A DNA stretch of 62,360 nucleotides from an uncultured Chloroflexota bacterium (lineage in GTDB: Bacteria; Chloroflexota; Anaerolineae; Anaerolineales; Anaerolineaceae), in contig CADACE010000029.1 of NCBI GenBank assembly GCA_902786265.1, positions 1 through 62,360 of the forward strand, written 5' to 3'. Positions within the stretch are counted from its first letter, which is position 1. Each line of letters starts with the position of its first letter. Below, one piece after another: positions 33,306 to 41,919 of this stretch. A model generated the notes under the pieces. It saw nothing but the letters and a program-made list of their open reading frames with translations, searched no databases and was not told where the DNA came from. Made by a program: the position numbers and the translations under genes.

Positions 33306-34462
33306 AAAAATTCCGACGATTCCAAGTCATTATTCTCCTCTCTCTGTTTCTCACAGGCTGCTCCGTGCTGAACCCAACGCGGATCCGTTATTTCATCCTG
33401 CACATTGAAGATGAACTCTTCTCACAGGCGACCATCACCATGCCGGTGAGAGTCACCTCCACCTACACATCCACACCGACGCTTGTACCGACAGCCACCA
33501 TCAAACCCACTGAGACCCTGACACCGACCCTGACGCCGCGTCCGCTGATCAATTACAGTTCACCTACCTTTGAGGTCCTGGAAACCCAGTCTCTCCCGAT
33601 CTCCGCAAGGGACAGCATTAATCAGGTATCTGACGTTACCATACCGGATGATACCGTTTTACTGCCCGGACAGCTTTTCATCAAATCGTGGCGTATGACC
33701 AACAGCGGAGACAGCACCTGGGAAGAAGGCACAAAGCTGATGATGGATACGACTTTCAACACGGATATGCCGACTGTCGTGAAAGCGATCTTTGTCAAGG
33801 AAAATGACTGGATCGACTTCACACCCGGCGGTTGGGGAAACCGCGTATATAATGTCGGACCGGGAACGAAGGTCGATCTTGCCGTCATCCTGCGGGCACC
33901 GCTCCATGCCGGTTCTTACCAGATCCAGTTCCGCCTGGTCAACACAAAGGGTGAGATCATCAATACGCCGTTCTGGATGCGTTTCTTTGTTGCCACACCT
34001 ACGGTAACTCCGACGCCGGATCTGCCGACAAAAACACCCGTCCCGCCGGACCTGACCCCGGATCCTGATGCAGAAATACCGACTGCGATCAACGGTGAAA
34101 CGGAACAGGAGGCCTATGACTGGAGCGGTCACTGGATGGTGCGCGAACCCTTCAGCGATGAAACCGTACCCGTGAATGCCTGGTTTTACCAATCCGGAGA
34201 AGAATTGACCGGTTTCATCTATGATTCCAACGGAGACCCGATCATCGTCAAAGGCGCGATTTTCGATAAAGGCAGGACCTTTAACGGGGAAATCTATTAC
34301 CCATGGCTGAAACAAACCACACCCGTGGTCTGGAAAATGCAGTTCAACGGGGACCAGTTTTATGCCGTTTCCCCGCTTGGCGTGATCGATAAAACATCTG
34401 TGTGCGGAGGACGCGGCGGAGTGAATCTGCCGAATGACTGCGCACTGCCTGCAGGAGCCTGA
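33299..34462 (+). CDS. Lipoprotein with NBR1-like Ig domain
   Basis: 387 residues. A lipoprotein signal peptide ends in the lipobox LTGC (Cys 20-21 region). A Thr/Pro-rich linker (TPTLVPTATIKPTETLTPTL) leads to an Ig-like domain (about 105-235) of the NBR1 type, with PGQLFIKSWRMTNSGDSTW and LRAPLHAGSYQIQFRL. A second Thr/Pro linker leads to a C-terminal beta-rich domain with SGHWMVREPF and GEELTGFIYDSNGDP. This architecture is frequent in Anaerolineae cell-surface proteins and is a main taxonomic clue. The ligand is unknown. It overlaps sua5 upstream by 7 bp and is 2 bp from the next gene, so it sits in the operon. Confidence 0.87.
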   Translation: MLKKFRRFQVIILLSLFLTGCSVLNPTRIRYFILHIEDELFSQATITMPVRVTSTYTSTPTLVPTATIKPTETLTPTLTPRPLINYSSPTFEVLETQSLPISARDSINQVSDVTIPDDTVLLPGQLFIKSWRMTNSGDSTWEEGTKLMMDTTFNTDMPTVVKAIFVKENDWIDFTPGGWGNRVYNVGPGTKVDLAVILRAPLHAGSYQIQFRLVNTKGEIINTPFWMRFFVATPTVTPTPDLPTKTPVPPDLTPDPDAEIPTAINGETEQEAYDWSGHWMVREPFSDETVPVNAWFYQSGEELTGFIYDSNGDPIIVKGAIFDKGRTFNGEIYYPWLKQTTPVVWKMQFNGDQFYAVSPLGVIDKTSVCGGRGGVNLPNDCALPAGA

Positions 34463-34464
34463 TT

Positions 34465-35439
34465 ATGCTGCGTATTCCCGGATTTATTGATATCGGAACC
34501 GAAATCAGCGGCGGCAATTGGAAAACAATTTCCCGCCGGGCAGTGAAAAACGGTTATGTTTCGTTGATCGCCGCGCCTTTGGACAATGAAGTCTACAGTG
34601 AAAAAGCACAGTTCACCGGAGCGCTTGAGGATGCGTCACGGAACGCTGTTTGTGACTACGCGAAATTAGGGCTGATCACACCGGAAAATATCCGCACCGT
34701 GGAAGAATGGGCTGATGAAGTTCCGGCTGCGCTGGTGAATTTTCCCGCTTTTCGGGAAGCAGGTACTTTTGCGCAGATGAACCTGCTCACAAGGCTTTTC
34801 AGCCGCTGGCCCGCTCAAAAACCGATCTGTGTGATGGGCGGAGAAAGTCAGATCGGCTCGGCAATATTCATGGCACAGGTACATCAGCGCCGGGTCCACG
34901 TCTGCTCCGTCACGACCCGGGCAGAGCTGGAATTGATTGATGAAGCAAGGCAGTCCGGGATCGCTGTCACCTGTGATATACATCCGCTCTCCCTGATGCT
35001 GAGCGCGGAAGACCCGGCAAAAGCCGCAGGACCGCTGAAACGCATGGGGACGGAGGATGACCGTCAGGCGCTCTGGCAGCACCTCCGGAATATCGACTGT
35101 TTCAGTACATCCGGTTTGACTTTCTCAGCCGGAAACAACGGAGCCGGATTCAACACGATGCTCCCGCTGCTGATTTCCATGCGGAACAGTGAGATGCTCA
35201 CCACGGAAGATATCCTGCTGCACTGCTGCGTGAACCCCGCAAAGCTGTTCGGGATCAGATTTGACCCGCAAACAATTGTCGAAATAGACGATTCACTCCC
35301 TGTAAACGGTCCGGACAAACAAAACTTCGTACGCAGTGTCCGTCTGCACGGACAATTGATTTATACAGCAGAAGGCTTTGTCCCCCGTAACCCGCTCAAA
35401 CCGTTCCAAACCTCCCGCATCATGGGCCGTCCGGCATGA
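34465..35439 (+). CDS. CAD-type dihydroorotase homologue lacking metal ligands (probable pseudoenzyme)
   Basis: 324 residues aligning throughout to the dihydroorotase domain of CAD-type proteins: RIPGFIDIGTEISGG against PGLIDVHVHLREPG, RRVHVCSVTTRAELELI, VTCDIHPLSLMLSAED and RNIDCFSTSG..GFNTMLPLLI. The catalytic positions have changed: both His of HxH are G11 and E13, the His of HAE is G125, the His of CHV is S148, and the Asp of SDHAPH is S216. It should not bind the zinc pair. No pyrB or pyrC neighbour is present. The family assignment comes from recalled alignments and is fairly sure; a structural or regulatory role is inferred. Confidence 0.8.
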   Translation: MLRIPGFIDIGTEISGGNWKTISRRAVKNGYVSLIAAPLDNEVYSEKAQFTGALEDASRNAVCDYAKLGLITPENIRTVEEWADEVPAALVNFPAFREAGTFAQMNLLTRLFSRWPAQKPICVMGGESQIGSAIFMAQVHQRRVHVCSVTTRAELELIDEARQSGIAVTCDIHPLSLMLSAEDPAKAAGPLKRMGTEDDRQALWQHLRNIDCFSTSGLTFSAGNNGAGFNTMLPLLISMRNSEMLTTEDILLHCCVNPAKLFGIRFDPQTIVEIDDSLPVNGPDKQNFVRSVRLHGQLIYTAEGFVPRNPLKPFQTSRIMGRPA

Positions 35440-36425
35440 TCCATATACCCAACACAAATCACGACCCGGCCCGTAATCTCGCGATGGAGGAATATATTCT
35501 CACCTCTTCCGGGATCCGCGAGCCGGTCCTGTTTTTTTATGTCAACGCACCGTCCATCATCATCGGACGCCACCAGAATACGCCGGATGAAATTGATCCC
35601 GATTATGTCAGGGACCATCAAATACAAATCGTCCGCCGCTGTTCCGGGGGCGGAGCGGTTTATCACGATTTCGGAAATCTGAATTACAGTCTGATCCGCC
35701 CCGGCGACCAAAAAGCAAGCGGGGATTTTTCCGTACTGCTGACGCCTATTCTCGATGCGCTGCACCATTTGGGTCTTCCCGCGGAACTCAGCGGACGCAA
35801 CGACCTGCTGCTCAACGGAGCGAAGTTTTCCGGAAACGCTTATTATCATAACCGCTTCGGCTCTGTGACCCACGGGACGCTGCTTTATGATTCAGACCTC
35901 GGCATCCTCTCCCGGGCACTCCGGCCTGACCCGGAAAAGCTCAGCTCAAAAGGCGTTCAATCGGTCCGCAGCCGGGTCTGCTGCATAAAACCGTTCCTGC
36001 CGCAAATCTACAGTACAGAAGAACTGGAGCAGGCAATACTGCGTCACTTTGCCACGGCAGAAAACCTGTCCGTAAGAAGATTTACTGATATTGATTTGAA
36101 AAATATTGAGGATCTCGCAAATAGCCGCTACCGCAGCGACACCTGGACTTACGGAGAGTCGCCCGCATTCAATATCCGCCGGCGGATGCATACTCCCGCC
36201 GGTTCTGTCGATTTCCGGGCTGATGTCCGCGGTGATAAGATACATTCGGCACGATTTTTCGGGGATTTTTTCTGCGGAGGGGAAATCAGTGATATGGAAA
36301 ACGCGCTCGCCGGTGTTCCCTGGACAAAAGAACGGTTGATGTCAACCCTTACCAATGCGGGATGGCAGCATTATTTTCCCGATTTTCCCCTCACGGAGTT
36401 CATCAAAAGCTGCGGTGTTTGCTGA
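35436..36425 (+). CDS. Lipoate-protein ligase A family protein
   Basis: 329 residues with the LplA/LipM fold: NLAMEEYILTSSGIREPVLFFY, IIIGRHQNTPDEID, RRCSGGGAVYHDFGNLNYS and the lysine-bearing GAKFSGNAYY that contacts lipoyl-AMP. The C-terminal accessory domain (about 240-325) is present, as in ligases that activate free lipoate. It starts in the stop codon of the dihydroorotase-like gene (ATGA). Its stop lies only 8 bp from the convergent thiolase-like gene. Confidence 0.92.
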   Translation: MIHIPNTNHDPARNLAMEEYILTSSGIREPVLFFYVNAPSIIIGRHQNTPDEIDPDYVRDHQIQIVRRCSGGGAVYHDFGNLNYSLIRPGDQKASGDFSVLLTPILDALHHLGLPAELSGRNDLLLNGAKFSGNAYYHNRFGSVTHGTLLYDSDLGILSRALRPDPEKLSSKGVQSVRSRVCCIKPFLPQIYSTEELEQAILRHFATAENLSVRRFTDIDLKNIEDLANSRYRSDTWTYGESPAFNIRRRMHTPAGSVDFRADVRGDKIHSARFFGDFFCGGEISDMENALAGVPWTKERLMSTLTNAGWQHYFPDFPLTEFIKSCGVC

Positions 36426-36433
36426 GCCGGGCA

Positions 36434-37579
36434 TTATCTTGAAAGCAGATGCGTGACGGCCGTACCGCCAAGCCCGCCGACACACTGAACGAACGCGGTC
36501 CGCACATTTTCGATCTGACAGTCTCCCGCTTCGCCACGGATCTGCAGCGCAGCTTCTGCGGCCTGATAAGCCCCGGAAGCCCCCACGGGATTGCCGCGTC
36601 CCAGACAGCCGCCCATCGAAGCATAATATCTGCCGTCAGCCTTCCATCCTTCACCGGAGGGAGCCAGTCCGATCGCTTCCCGGGACAGGATGGCATCGAT
36701 TGAAAACGCGTCCCAGACTTCCCAGATATCCACTTCACTTTGCGGGATATCAGCATGTTTGAAAGCTTTTTCAGCGGAAGCCGCGCAGGCGCCGTAATGC
36801 AGCAGATTGCGGCGGTCGTGCAGGGAAAGCGGCGCGATCGCGTTGGCGCTGCCGATGATACGCACCGGCAGATGGCTGAAATTATCGTGTAGTTTACCCA
36901 TACGGGTGATCACCAGCGCCGCTGCACCATCAGCGAGCGCCGCGCAGTCATACATACCCAGAGGTGCATTGGCAAGAGCCTGCTTCTGCAGTTTTTCTTC
37001 ATTCAGCCTGAGATGATAAAACGCGTTCGGGTTGCCGCATGCCTGGCTATACGCATTAATTGACATACAATCCAGAACGTCCCGCTCCAGCCCATGCTCC
37101 ACCATGTACCGCCGGGCAAGCAGGGCCGCCCCGGAAGGGATAGACATCCCCGCCATCGTCTCATATTCATAATTCAGCGTCAGGTCCTGCGTCTGAGCGG
37201 CTTTCGTTCCCGTATTTTCAGTGATCTTTTCAATCCCGAGAGCCACCACGCAGTCCATGAATCCGGATTTCACCGCCAGATAAGCCGCGCGGACAGCAGC
37301 CCCGCCGGATGCCCCGGCAGCTTCAAAGGAACAGGCCTCCGCACCGCTCAGCCCGGCTTCATCCGCGATCAGGGCGGCGAGGTTTGCCTGATGGGAGAGG
37401 ATCGAGGCAAAGGCATTCCCCACAAATACCCCCTGAGGCTCCAAACCGCCGCAGTCGGCAATCGCCGCGCGTACGGCACGGGAACCCATGGTACGAAGAG
37501 ATATATCCCAGTGTTCCCCGACAGGATAAAGTCCGATGCCGGCAATAACTGCATCATCTGAATTAATTTCACTATTCAC
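36434..37579 (-). CDS. Archaeal-type thiolase homologue without catalytic residues
   Basis: 381 residues of the thiolase/SCP-x superfamily, close in layout to archaeal acetoacetyl-CoA thiolases (VFVGNAFASILSHQANLAALI, GIEKITENTG, ALADGAAALVIT). The three catalytic positions are substituted: the nucleophilic Cys of EAACASGG is G89 (SFEAAGASGG), the His of EVHDAF is W289 (EVWDAF), and the His of GHPVGATG is N330 (GNPVGASG). It starts with a GTG in a GTGAA-rich spacer 15 bp after HMG-CoA synthase. Archaeal thiolase forms a complex with HMG-CoA synthase and a DUF35 protein, so a scaffolding role is a reasonable inference. Confidence 0.85.
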   Translation of the reverse strand: MNSEINSDDAVIAGIGLYPVGEHWDISLRTMGSRAVRAAIADCGGLEPQGVFVGNAFASILSHQANLAALIADEAGLSGAEACSFEAAGASGGAAVRAAYLAVKSGFMDCVVALGIEKITENTGTKAAQTQDLTLNYEYETMAGMSIPSGAALLARRYMVEHGLERDVLDCMSINAYSQACGNPNAFYHLRLNEEKLQKQALANAPLGMYDCAALADGAAALVITRMGKLHDNFSHLPVRIIGSANAIAPLSLHDRRNLLHYGACAASAEKAFKHADIPQSEVDIWEVWDAFSIDAILSREAIGLAPSGEGWKADGRYYASMGGCLGRGNPVGASGAYQAAEAALQIRGEAGDCQIENVRTAFVQCVGGLGGTAVTHLLSR

Positions 37580-37594
37580 GCTTCACTCTTCAGA

Positions 37595-38662
37595 TCATTT
37601 CATTACGTATTCACCGCGGAAGCGCGCATAAGTGGCGTAGTCGATTTCCGTGCGGCGTTTGATATATGTCTGCGTAAACGGAGCCAGCCCCCGTATCTCC
37701 TTTATCCGTTCCGTCACGGTCAGCGAAAATGCATCCGACCCTGCACCGGACCCGAAACTGGTGGCAAAAATCTTATCGCCCGGTTCCGCGATATCCAGAA
37801 CCGCGGAAATTCCCAGCAGGACCGCACCAGAATAGGTATTCCCGATCATCGGGGAAAGCAGCCCCGTTTCGATTTGTTCCGGGGTAAAGCCCAAATCCTT
37901 CGCGACCTTCATGGGGAATTTCTGGTTCGGCTGATGAAAAACAGCGAAACGGTAATCTGAAGGTTTGGTTCCGCTTTCATCCAGATAAATGGAAGCGGCG
38001 CTTTCCGCGTGATGGAAATAAGCGGGCTCCCCGGTAAACCGCTGACCGTGTTCCGGGTATTTTTCATGCTGGCGCCGCCAGAAATCAGGCGTATCCGTCA
38101 CAAAGGAGAACAAACCGTCAATCACGGCAGCGGATTCCTCCGCCGGACCGATAATGACCGCTGCACCGCCGGCACCGGCAGTATATTCCAATACATCCCC
38201 CGGACGTCCCTGCGCCGTATCCATTCCGCAGGCCAGCGCGTATTTTCCCATTCCGGAACTGACCAGTCCCATCGCCATCGTCAGAGCTTCCGTTCCGGCT
38301 TTGCAGGCAAATTCCGTATCCGCGGCAGAAAGCCCCGGTCCGGCTCCGATCGCTTCGGAAACGATCGTTCCGCTCGGCTTGACCGCATACGGATGGGATT
38401 CGGACCCGATCCATACTGCCCGAAGCTCCTGCGGATCGATTTGAGCCCGCTTCAGCGCGTTCCGGCAGGCTTCAATGGACATTGTGATGGTATCTTCATC
38501 CAAGCCCGGAACGGATTTCTCCTTGATCAATCCTTTTGCCCCGTCATGCCAGACCCGTCCGATCTCCGCGTCCCGGATGCGATAGCGGGGAATATACGCC
38601 CCGTACCCTACGATCCCCACGGGAATTTGCGGTTTCATGATATGCGTCATGTTATGATACAT
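37595..38662 (-). CDS. Hydroxymethylglutaryl-CoA synthase, archaeal type
   Basis: 355 residues. The catalytic Cys is C120 ([12 protein letters not shown]), the His is H243 (FHQPNQKFP), and [11 protein letters not shown] supplies the conserved Asn/Ser region. The N-terminus [17 protein letters not shown] and the length match archaeal rather than eukaryotic or staphylococcal HMGCS. It condenses acetyl-CoA with acetoacetyl-CoA for the mevalonate pathway. Its start overlaps the end of the reductase gene by 11 bp, with AAAGGA upstream. It is the catalytically complete partner of the thiolase-like protein. Confidence 0.93.
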   Translation of the reverse strand: MYHNMTHIMKPQIPVGIVGYGAYIPRYRIRDAEIGRVWHDGAKGLIKEKSVPGLDEDTITMSIEACRNALKRAQIDPQELRAVWIGSESHPYAVKPSGTIVSEAIGAGPGLSAADTEFACKAGTEALTMAMGLVSSGMGKYALACGMDTAQGRPGDVLEYTAGAGGAAVIIGPAEESAAVIDGLFSFVTDTPDFWRRQHEKYPEHGQRFTGEPAYFHHAESAASIYLDESGTKPSDYRFAVFHQPNQKFPMKVAKDLGFTPEQIETGLLSPMIGNTYSGAVLLGISAVLDIAEPGDKIFATSFGSGAGSDAFSLTVTERIKEIRGLAPFTQTYIKRRTEIDYATYARFRGEYVMK

Positions 38663-39947
38663 GGTTCGATTCCTTTATTGCGGCTGCCGTCAGTTCCGCG
38701 GCATAGGATGCGGAAATATGATTTTCACGCACCATCTGCGCGGCGATCCGGTCCACAAGAAGCCCCTGCGCACCGGCTGCGGCAGCCAGTTGTTTCGCGT
38801 GCAGGCTCATATGCCCGCGCTGAATTCCTTCTGTTGAAAGTGCTTTTAATGCGGCAAGATTCTGAGCCAGTCCAACGGCGGCGATAATGCCTGCCAGTTC
38901 CTGTGCGTTTTGGACACCCAAAAGTCTCAAAGCTGCTGCGGCTCCCGGATGGACCCGGGTGGCACCGCCGACTGTTCCGACTGCCATCGGCAATTCTATG
39001 GTTCCGATCAGATCTCCGCTTTCGGGATCCTTTTTCCAATGGCTCAGGGGACGGATCTGCCCGCTTTTTGCCGCCCAGGCATGAGCTCCGGACTCAACAG
39101 CCCGCCAGTCATTGCCTGTCGCGAGCACGACGGCGTCAATACCGTTCATTATGCCCTTGTTATGGGTGACCGCCCGATACGGATCAGCTTCAGCAAACGC
39201 GGCTGCTTCCAGAATACGGGAAAGGACTGTTTCCCCGTCATATTCCCTGAAAGCCAAAGTCTCAGCCGGAACCCGGCAGCTTGCCCTTGCCAGACGCCGG
39301 TCCGCAAGGTTGCTGAGGATGCGCAGGCGCACCGTTCCGCCGCTGATTTTTTCAACTTCCGGGGCAATATATTCCAAAGCGGTATCAATGAGGTTCGCAC
39401 CCATTACGTCGCGGACATCCATGATGAGATGTACCGCCAGCATCGGGCCGGCATCGGTAACAGGGAAAGAACGGACTTCCAGATCTGCCGGACCGCCGCC
39501 GCGGCGGATGAGGTTCGGGCAGCTTTCTGCGGCTAATGCCAGCAGCTGGCTTTTTTCCGCCTCCAGGGCAGCACATGCCGCGTTCATATCACGCAGCCCG
39601 AGGACCTGAAGCTGACCGATCATCATGGAAGCATCCGCTTCCGCCTGAAAACCGCCGCCGGCTTTGGCAAGCCTTGCCCCATTAGAGGCCGCAGCCACAA
39701 CGGAAGGTTCTTCAATGACCATCGGCACGGCGATTTCTCTGCCGTTAATTACAAAATTTCTCGCGACTCCCAACGGCAGCGCATAGCGTCCGACAACATT
39801 TTCGATCATCCGGTCCGCGGCATCTTCGGTAAGGCCGGGGACACCGGAAAGAGAGTCAATATCTGCCTCGGAACATCCGAATTCCGCCTGCAGCGAATTC
39901 CGGCGTTCATCAATGGTCATTTGGTAAAACTTCTTCATTTCACCCAT
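38652..39947 (-). CDS. Hydroxymethylglutaryl-CoA reductase, class II
   Basis: About 431 residues. [17 protein letters not shown] holds the catalytic Glu, [16 protein letters not shown] is the substrate-binding motif, [14 protein letters not shown] has the catalytic Asp region, and GHMSLHAKQ carries the C-terminal His; all fit the bacterial class II enzyme. It reduces HMG-CoA to mevalonate for isoprenoid synthesis. The frame is open to 39980, but a TATAAT at 39957-39962 lies inside that extension, so ATG 39947 or 39938 is the real start. It is the first gene of the three-gene mevalonate operon. Confidence 0.94.
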   Translation of the reverse strand: MGEMKKFYQMTIDERRNSLQAEFGCSEADIDSLSGVPGLTEDAADRMIENVVGRYALPLGVARNFVINGREIAVPMVIEEPSVVAAASNGARLAKAGGGFQAEADASMMIGQLQVLGLRDMNAACAALEAEKSQLLALAAESCPNLIRRGGGPADLEVRSFPVTDAGPMLAVHLIMDVRDVMGANLIDTALEYIAPEVEKISGGTVRLRILSNLADRRLARASCRVPAETLAFREYDGETVLSRILEAAAFAEADPYRAVTHNKGIMNGIDAVVLATGNDWRAVESGAHAWAAKSGQIRPLSHWKKDPESGDLIGTIELPMAVGTVGGATRVHPGAAAALRLLGVQNAQELAGIIAAVGLAQNLAALKALSTEGIQRGHMSLHAKQLAAAAGAQGLLVDRIAAQMVRENHISASYAAELTAAAIKESNHVS

Positions 39948-39956
39948 AGCACCTTT

Positions 39957-39962
39957 ATTATA
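39957..39962 (-). promoter_or_regulatory. -10 box of the mevalonate operon, 9 bases before the start
   Basis: TATAAT on the minus strand is followed by AAAGGTGCT and the ATG at 39947. The transcript would have a 2-3 nt leader (or 12 nt if the ATG at 39938 is used). Confidence 0.5.
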
Positions 39963-40054
39963 ACCGACATCCGCTGCCAAAAGCTATCAAATCGCAGTGG
40001 TTTGGGACTTCTGTGTCTGCCGCTCTCATGATTCGTGCAGTACGGGTTATCAGA

Positions 40055-41887
40055 TCATTCCAATTCAGGAAAATCTCCGTAAGCTTTGCGGATCGCGCTC
40101 TCCCTGCCATTGAAGCGGTAAAGGATACCGGCAGAGTCATCCATCAGGATCTCAGCGCTGTCAAAATCGATAAAGCTCTCACCGGGACCGAAACGCGCCA
40201 GTAAGTCCTCCAGTGTCTGAGGACCGAGATAAGAATCATTCAGCGGGTTGACAAAGGCATAGACCGTGTTGAACGGCAGCCGTTTATCAAATATCTTCGG
40301 CGGAAAACCGTATTCATCCGCATAGATCCAGATTGGGGCATTATCCTGCGCCGCCGTAACAAACAAAATATTCCCGGCATTAGCGCCTTCCCTTTCCTGA
40401 ATCACACGAACCGCCTGTTCATCCGGTCCGACTACACCGGGAACATCCCGGGCGATCAGAAACTGGGAGACAGCGGCGGCAAGGATCACAACAGCAGCCG
40501 GCAAAGCTGCGAACCTCTTCAACCGCTGCACCAAGCACAGACCGGACAAACCGGATGAGGCGAACAGCAGGAGGAAGGGATGGAGAAACAAAAGCGTTCT
40601 CGGCCACAGGTTCGGTTTTTGGAAGGGGATCAGCAGCGCCATCCACAGCAGCAGCGAAAGCCCGTAGGAAATCTTTTCACGTGATGTTTTGCGGAACAGG
40701 ATGAGCGATAAAACCAGACCCAGGGCGATGACCGCAGAAACAAAAACCGGCAAAGTCTCCGTAAAAGCCTGAACGTTATCCTTCAAGCGGGAGATCATTG
40801 TCTCCCCAAAGGTCGAAGCCTCTGTCCCGCCGATATAGATATTCCCGAAAAAGCTGTCCCAGCCGGAATAACGCAAGAGCGGTACATAAAGGAGCATGCT
40901 CAGCGCCGAGACCGCGAGCCCCATAAAGATCAGATATTTCATCAGCTGCCACCGGCTGCGCCACACCGGGTTTTCCGGGGCAAAGAAGATCACGTTCAAA
41001 AGCAGCCAGACACAGATACCGCCAAAGGGATACAGCGCGATCGGCAGCGTGAAAAAGTTCAGTCCGGAAAACAGGATCAGCAGGAACCAGGAAAAGATGT
41101 TTTGTTTTCGTTTTCCGTAAACAGCCAGACCGACAGTCAATACGGAAAGAAACGCCTGGATCTCATACCCGCGGGCATTAACCGAATAAAAAATCAGGAA
41201 CGGAGCAAAGGCGGTAAGCCCTGCTGCCGTCAGCGCGGCAAAATCATTGTAAAACAGTTTGCCCAGCAGCCATACTGCCAGGATCAGCAGACTTCCGCTG
41301 AGGAATACCGGCATCCGCAGCAGGGCAGGAGATTTCCCGATATGATGATAGATCAGGTTGACAAGCACAGAGTGGAACACATGGTTGTTCGGCAGGTGAT
41401 AATCACTGATGGCGAAAAGCAGGTCGCTGCGGCCCCAGATCGCCATGGAATAAGCCTCATCATGCATCAGCGGCGTCCGCACCTGCAGAGCCCGTACGGT
41501 AACTCCCGCGGCCAGGATCAGCAGAAGCAGCCAGAATTCCGCTTTTTTCGGCCGGAAGGCAGCACCAAGATCTTTGAAAAAAGGTTTTGTGTCACGGATA
41601 CATCTGCCCGGCAATCGGAACAATGATTGGAAAAAGCGTCTCCTGCTCTCACCGGCAAAGAGCTTCCACAGCACCATTCCCGCGAAAATCAGGAAGAAAA
41701 AGGCAAAAACACCCCGCAATACAAGAACTCTCTGCGCTGTCAGGCTTTCCAATTCTCCGTCGGAAGCCAGCCTGTCCCCCAGTGATTTAATCGCGGAATA
41801 AGGGCAAAAGACCGGCACCAGACAAACAAGTGCCGCGGCAGCAAATATCCAGTCAATAAAACTCAAATGTTTTTTGTTCATCCGCAT
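40055..41887 (-). CDS. GT39-like (PMT_2 type) membrane glycosyltransferase
   Basis: 610 residues with about 12 membrane helices. LMHDEAYSMAIWG in the first large loop has the acidic pair typical of family 39/ArnT-like GT-C enzymes, and the region SVNARGYEIQAFLSV after helix 5 is common to them. A soluble C-terminus of ~120 residues follows (NILFVTAAQDNAPIWIYADE). It has its own -10 box (TAAAAT at 41901-41906). ATGs at 41887 and 41881 are both possible starts. Donor and acceptor are unknown; it lies at the end of the surface polysaccharide cluster. Confidence 0.82.
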   Translation of the reverse strand: MRMNKKHLSFIDWIFAAAALVCLVPVFCPYSAIKSLGDRLASDGELESLTAQRVLVLRGVFAFFFLIFAGMVLWKLFAGESRRRFFQSLFRLPGRCIRDTKPFFKDLGAAFRPKKAEFWLLLLILAAGVTVRALQVRTPLMHDEAYSMAIWGRSDLLFAISDYHLPNNHVFHSVLVNLIYHHIGKSPALLRMPVFLSGSLLILAVWLLGKLFYNDFAALTAAGLTAFAPFLIFYSVNARGYEIQAFLSVLTVGLAVYGKRKQNIFSWFLLILFSGLNFFTLPIALYPFGGICVWLLLNVIFFAPENPVWRSRWQLMKYLIFMGLAVSALSMLLYVPLLRYSGWDSFFGNIYIGGTEASTFGETMISRLKDNVQAFTETLPVFVSAVIALGLVLSLILFRKTSREKISYGLSLLLWMALLIPFQKPNLWPRTLLFLHPFLLLFASSGLSGLCLVQRLKRFAALPAAVVILAAAVSQFLIARDVPGVVGPDEQAVRVIQEREGANAGNILFVTAAQDNAPIWIYADEYGFPPKIFDKRLPFNTVYAFVNPLNDSYLGPQTLEDLLARFGPGESFIDFDSAEILMDDSAGILYRFNGRESAIRKAYGDFPELE

Positions 41888-41900
41888 CCAATCTTCTATT

Positions 41901-41906
41901 ATTTTA
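41901..41906 (-). promoter_or_regulatory. -10 box (TAAAAT) 13 bases before the GT39-like gene
   Basis: AGGGTAAAATAATAG on the minus strand precedes the ATG at 41887 by 13 nt, predicting a leader of about 6-7 nt. The wording resembles the 4112 box (GGGTACAATAGA). Confidence 0.4.
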
Positions 41907-41919
41907 CCCTGTACTCATT

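Noticed and set aside
34465..35439. Calling the gene pyrC (active dihydroorotase)
   Set aside because: All alignable metal ligands are replaced, so an enzyme name would mislead.
36434..37579. Calling the gene an active acetyl-CoA acetyltransferase
   Set aside because: The nucleophilic Cys and both catalytic His positions are substituted.
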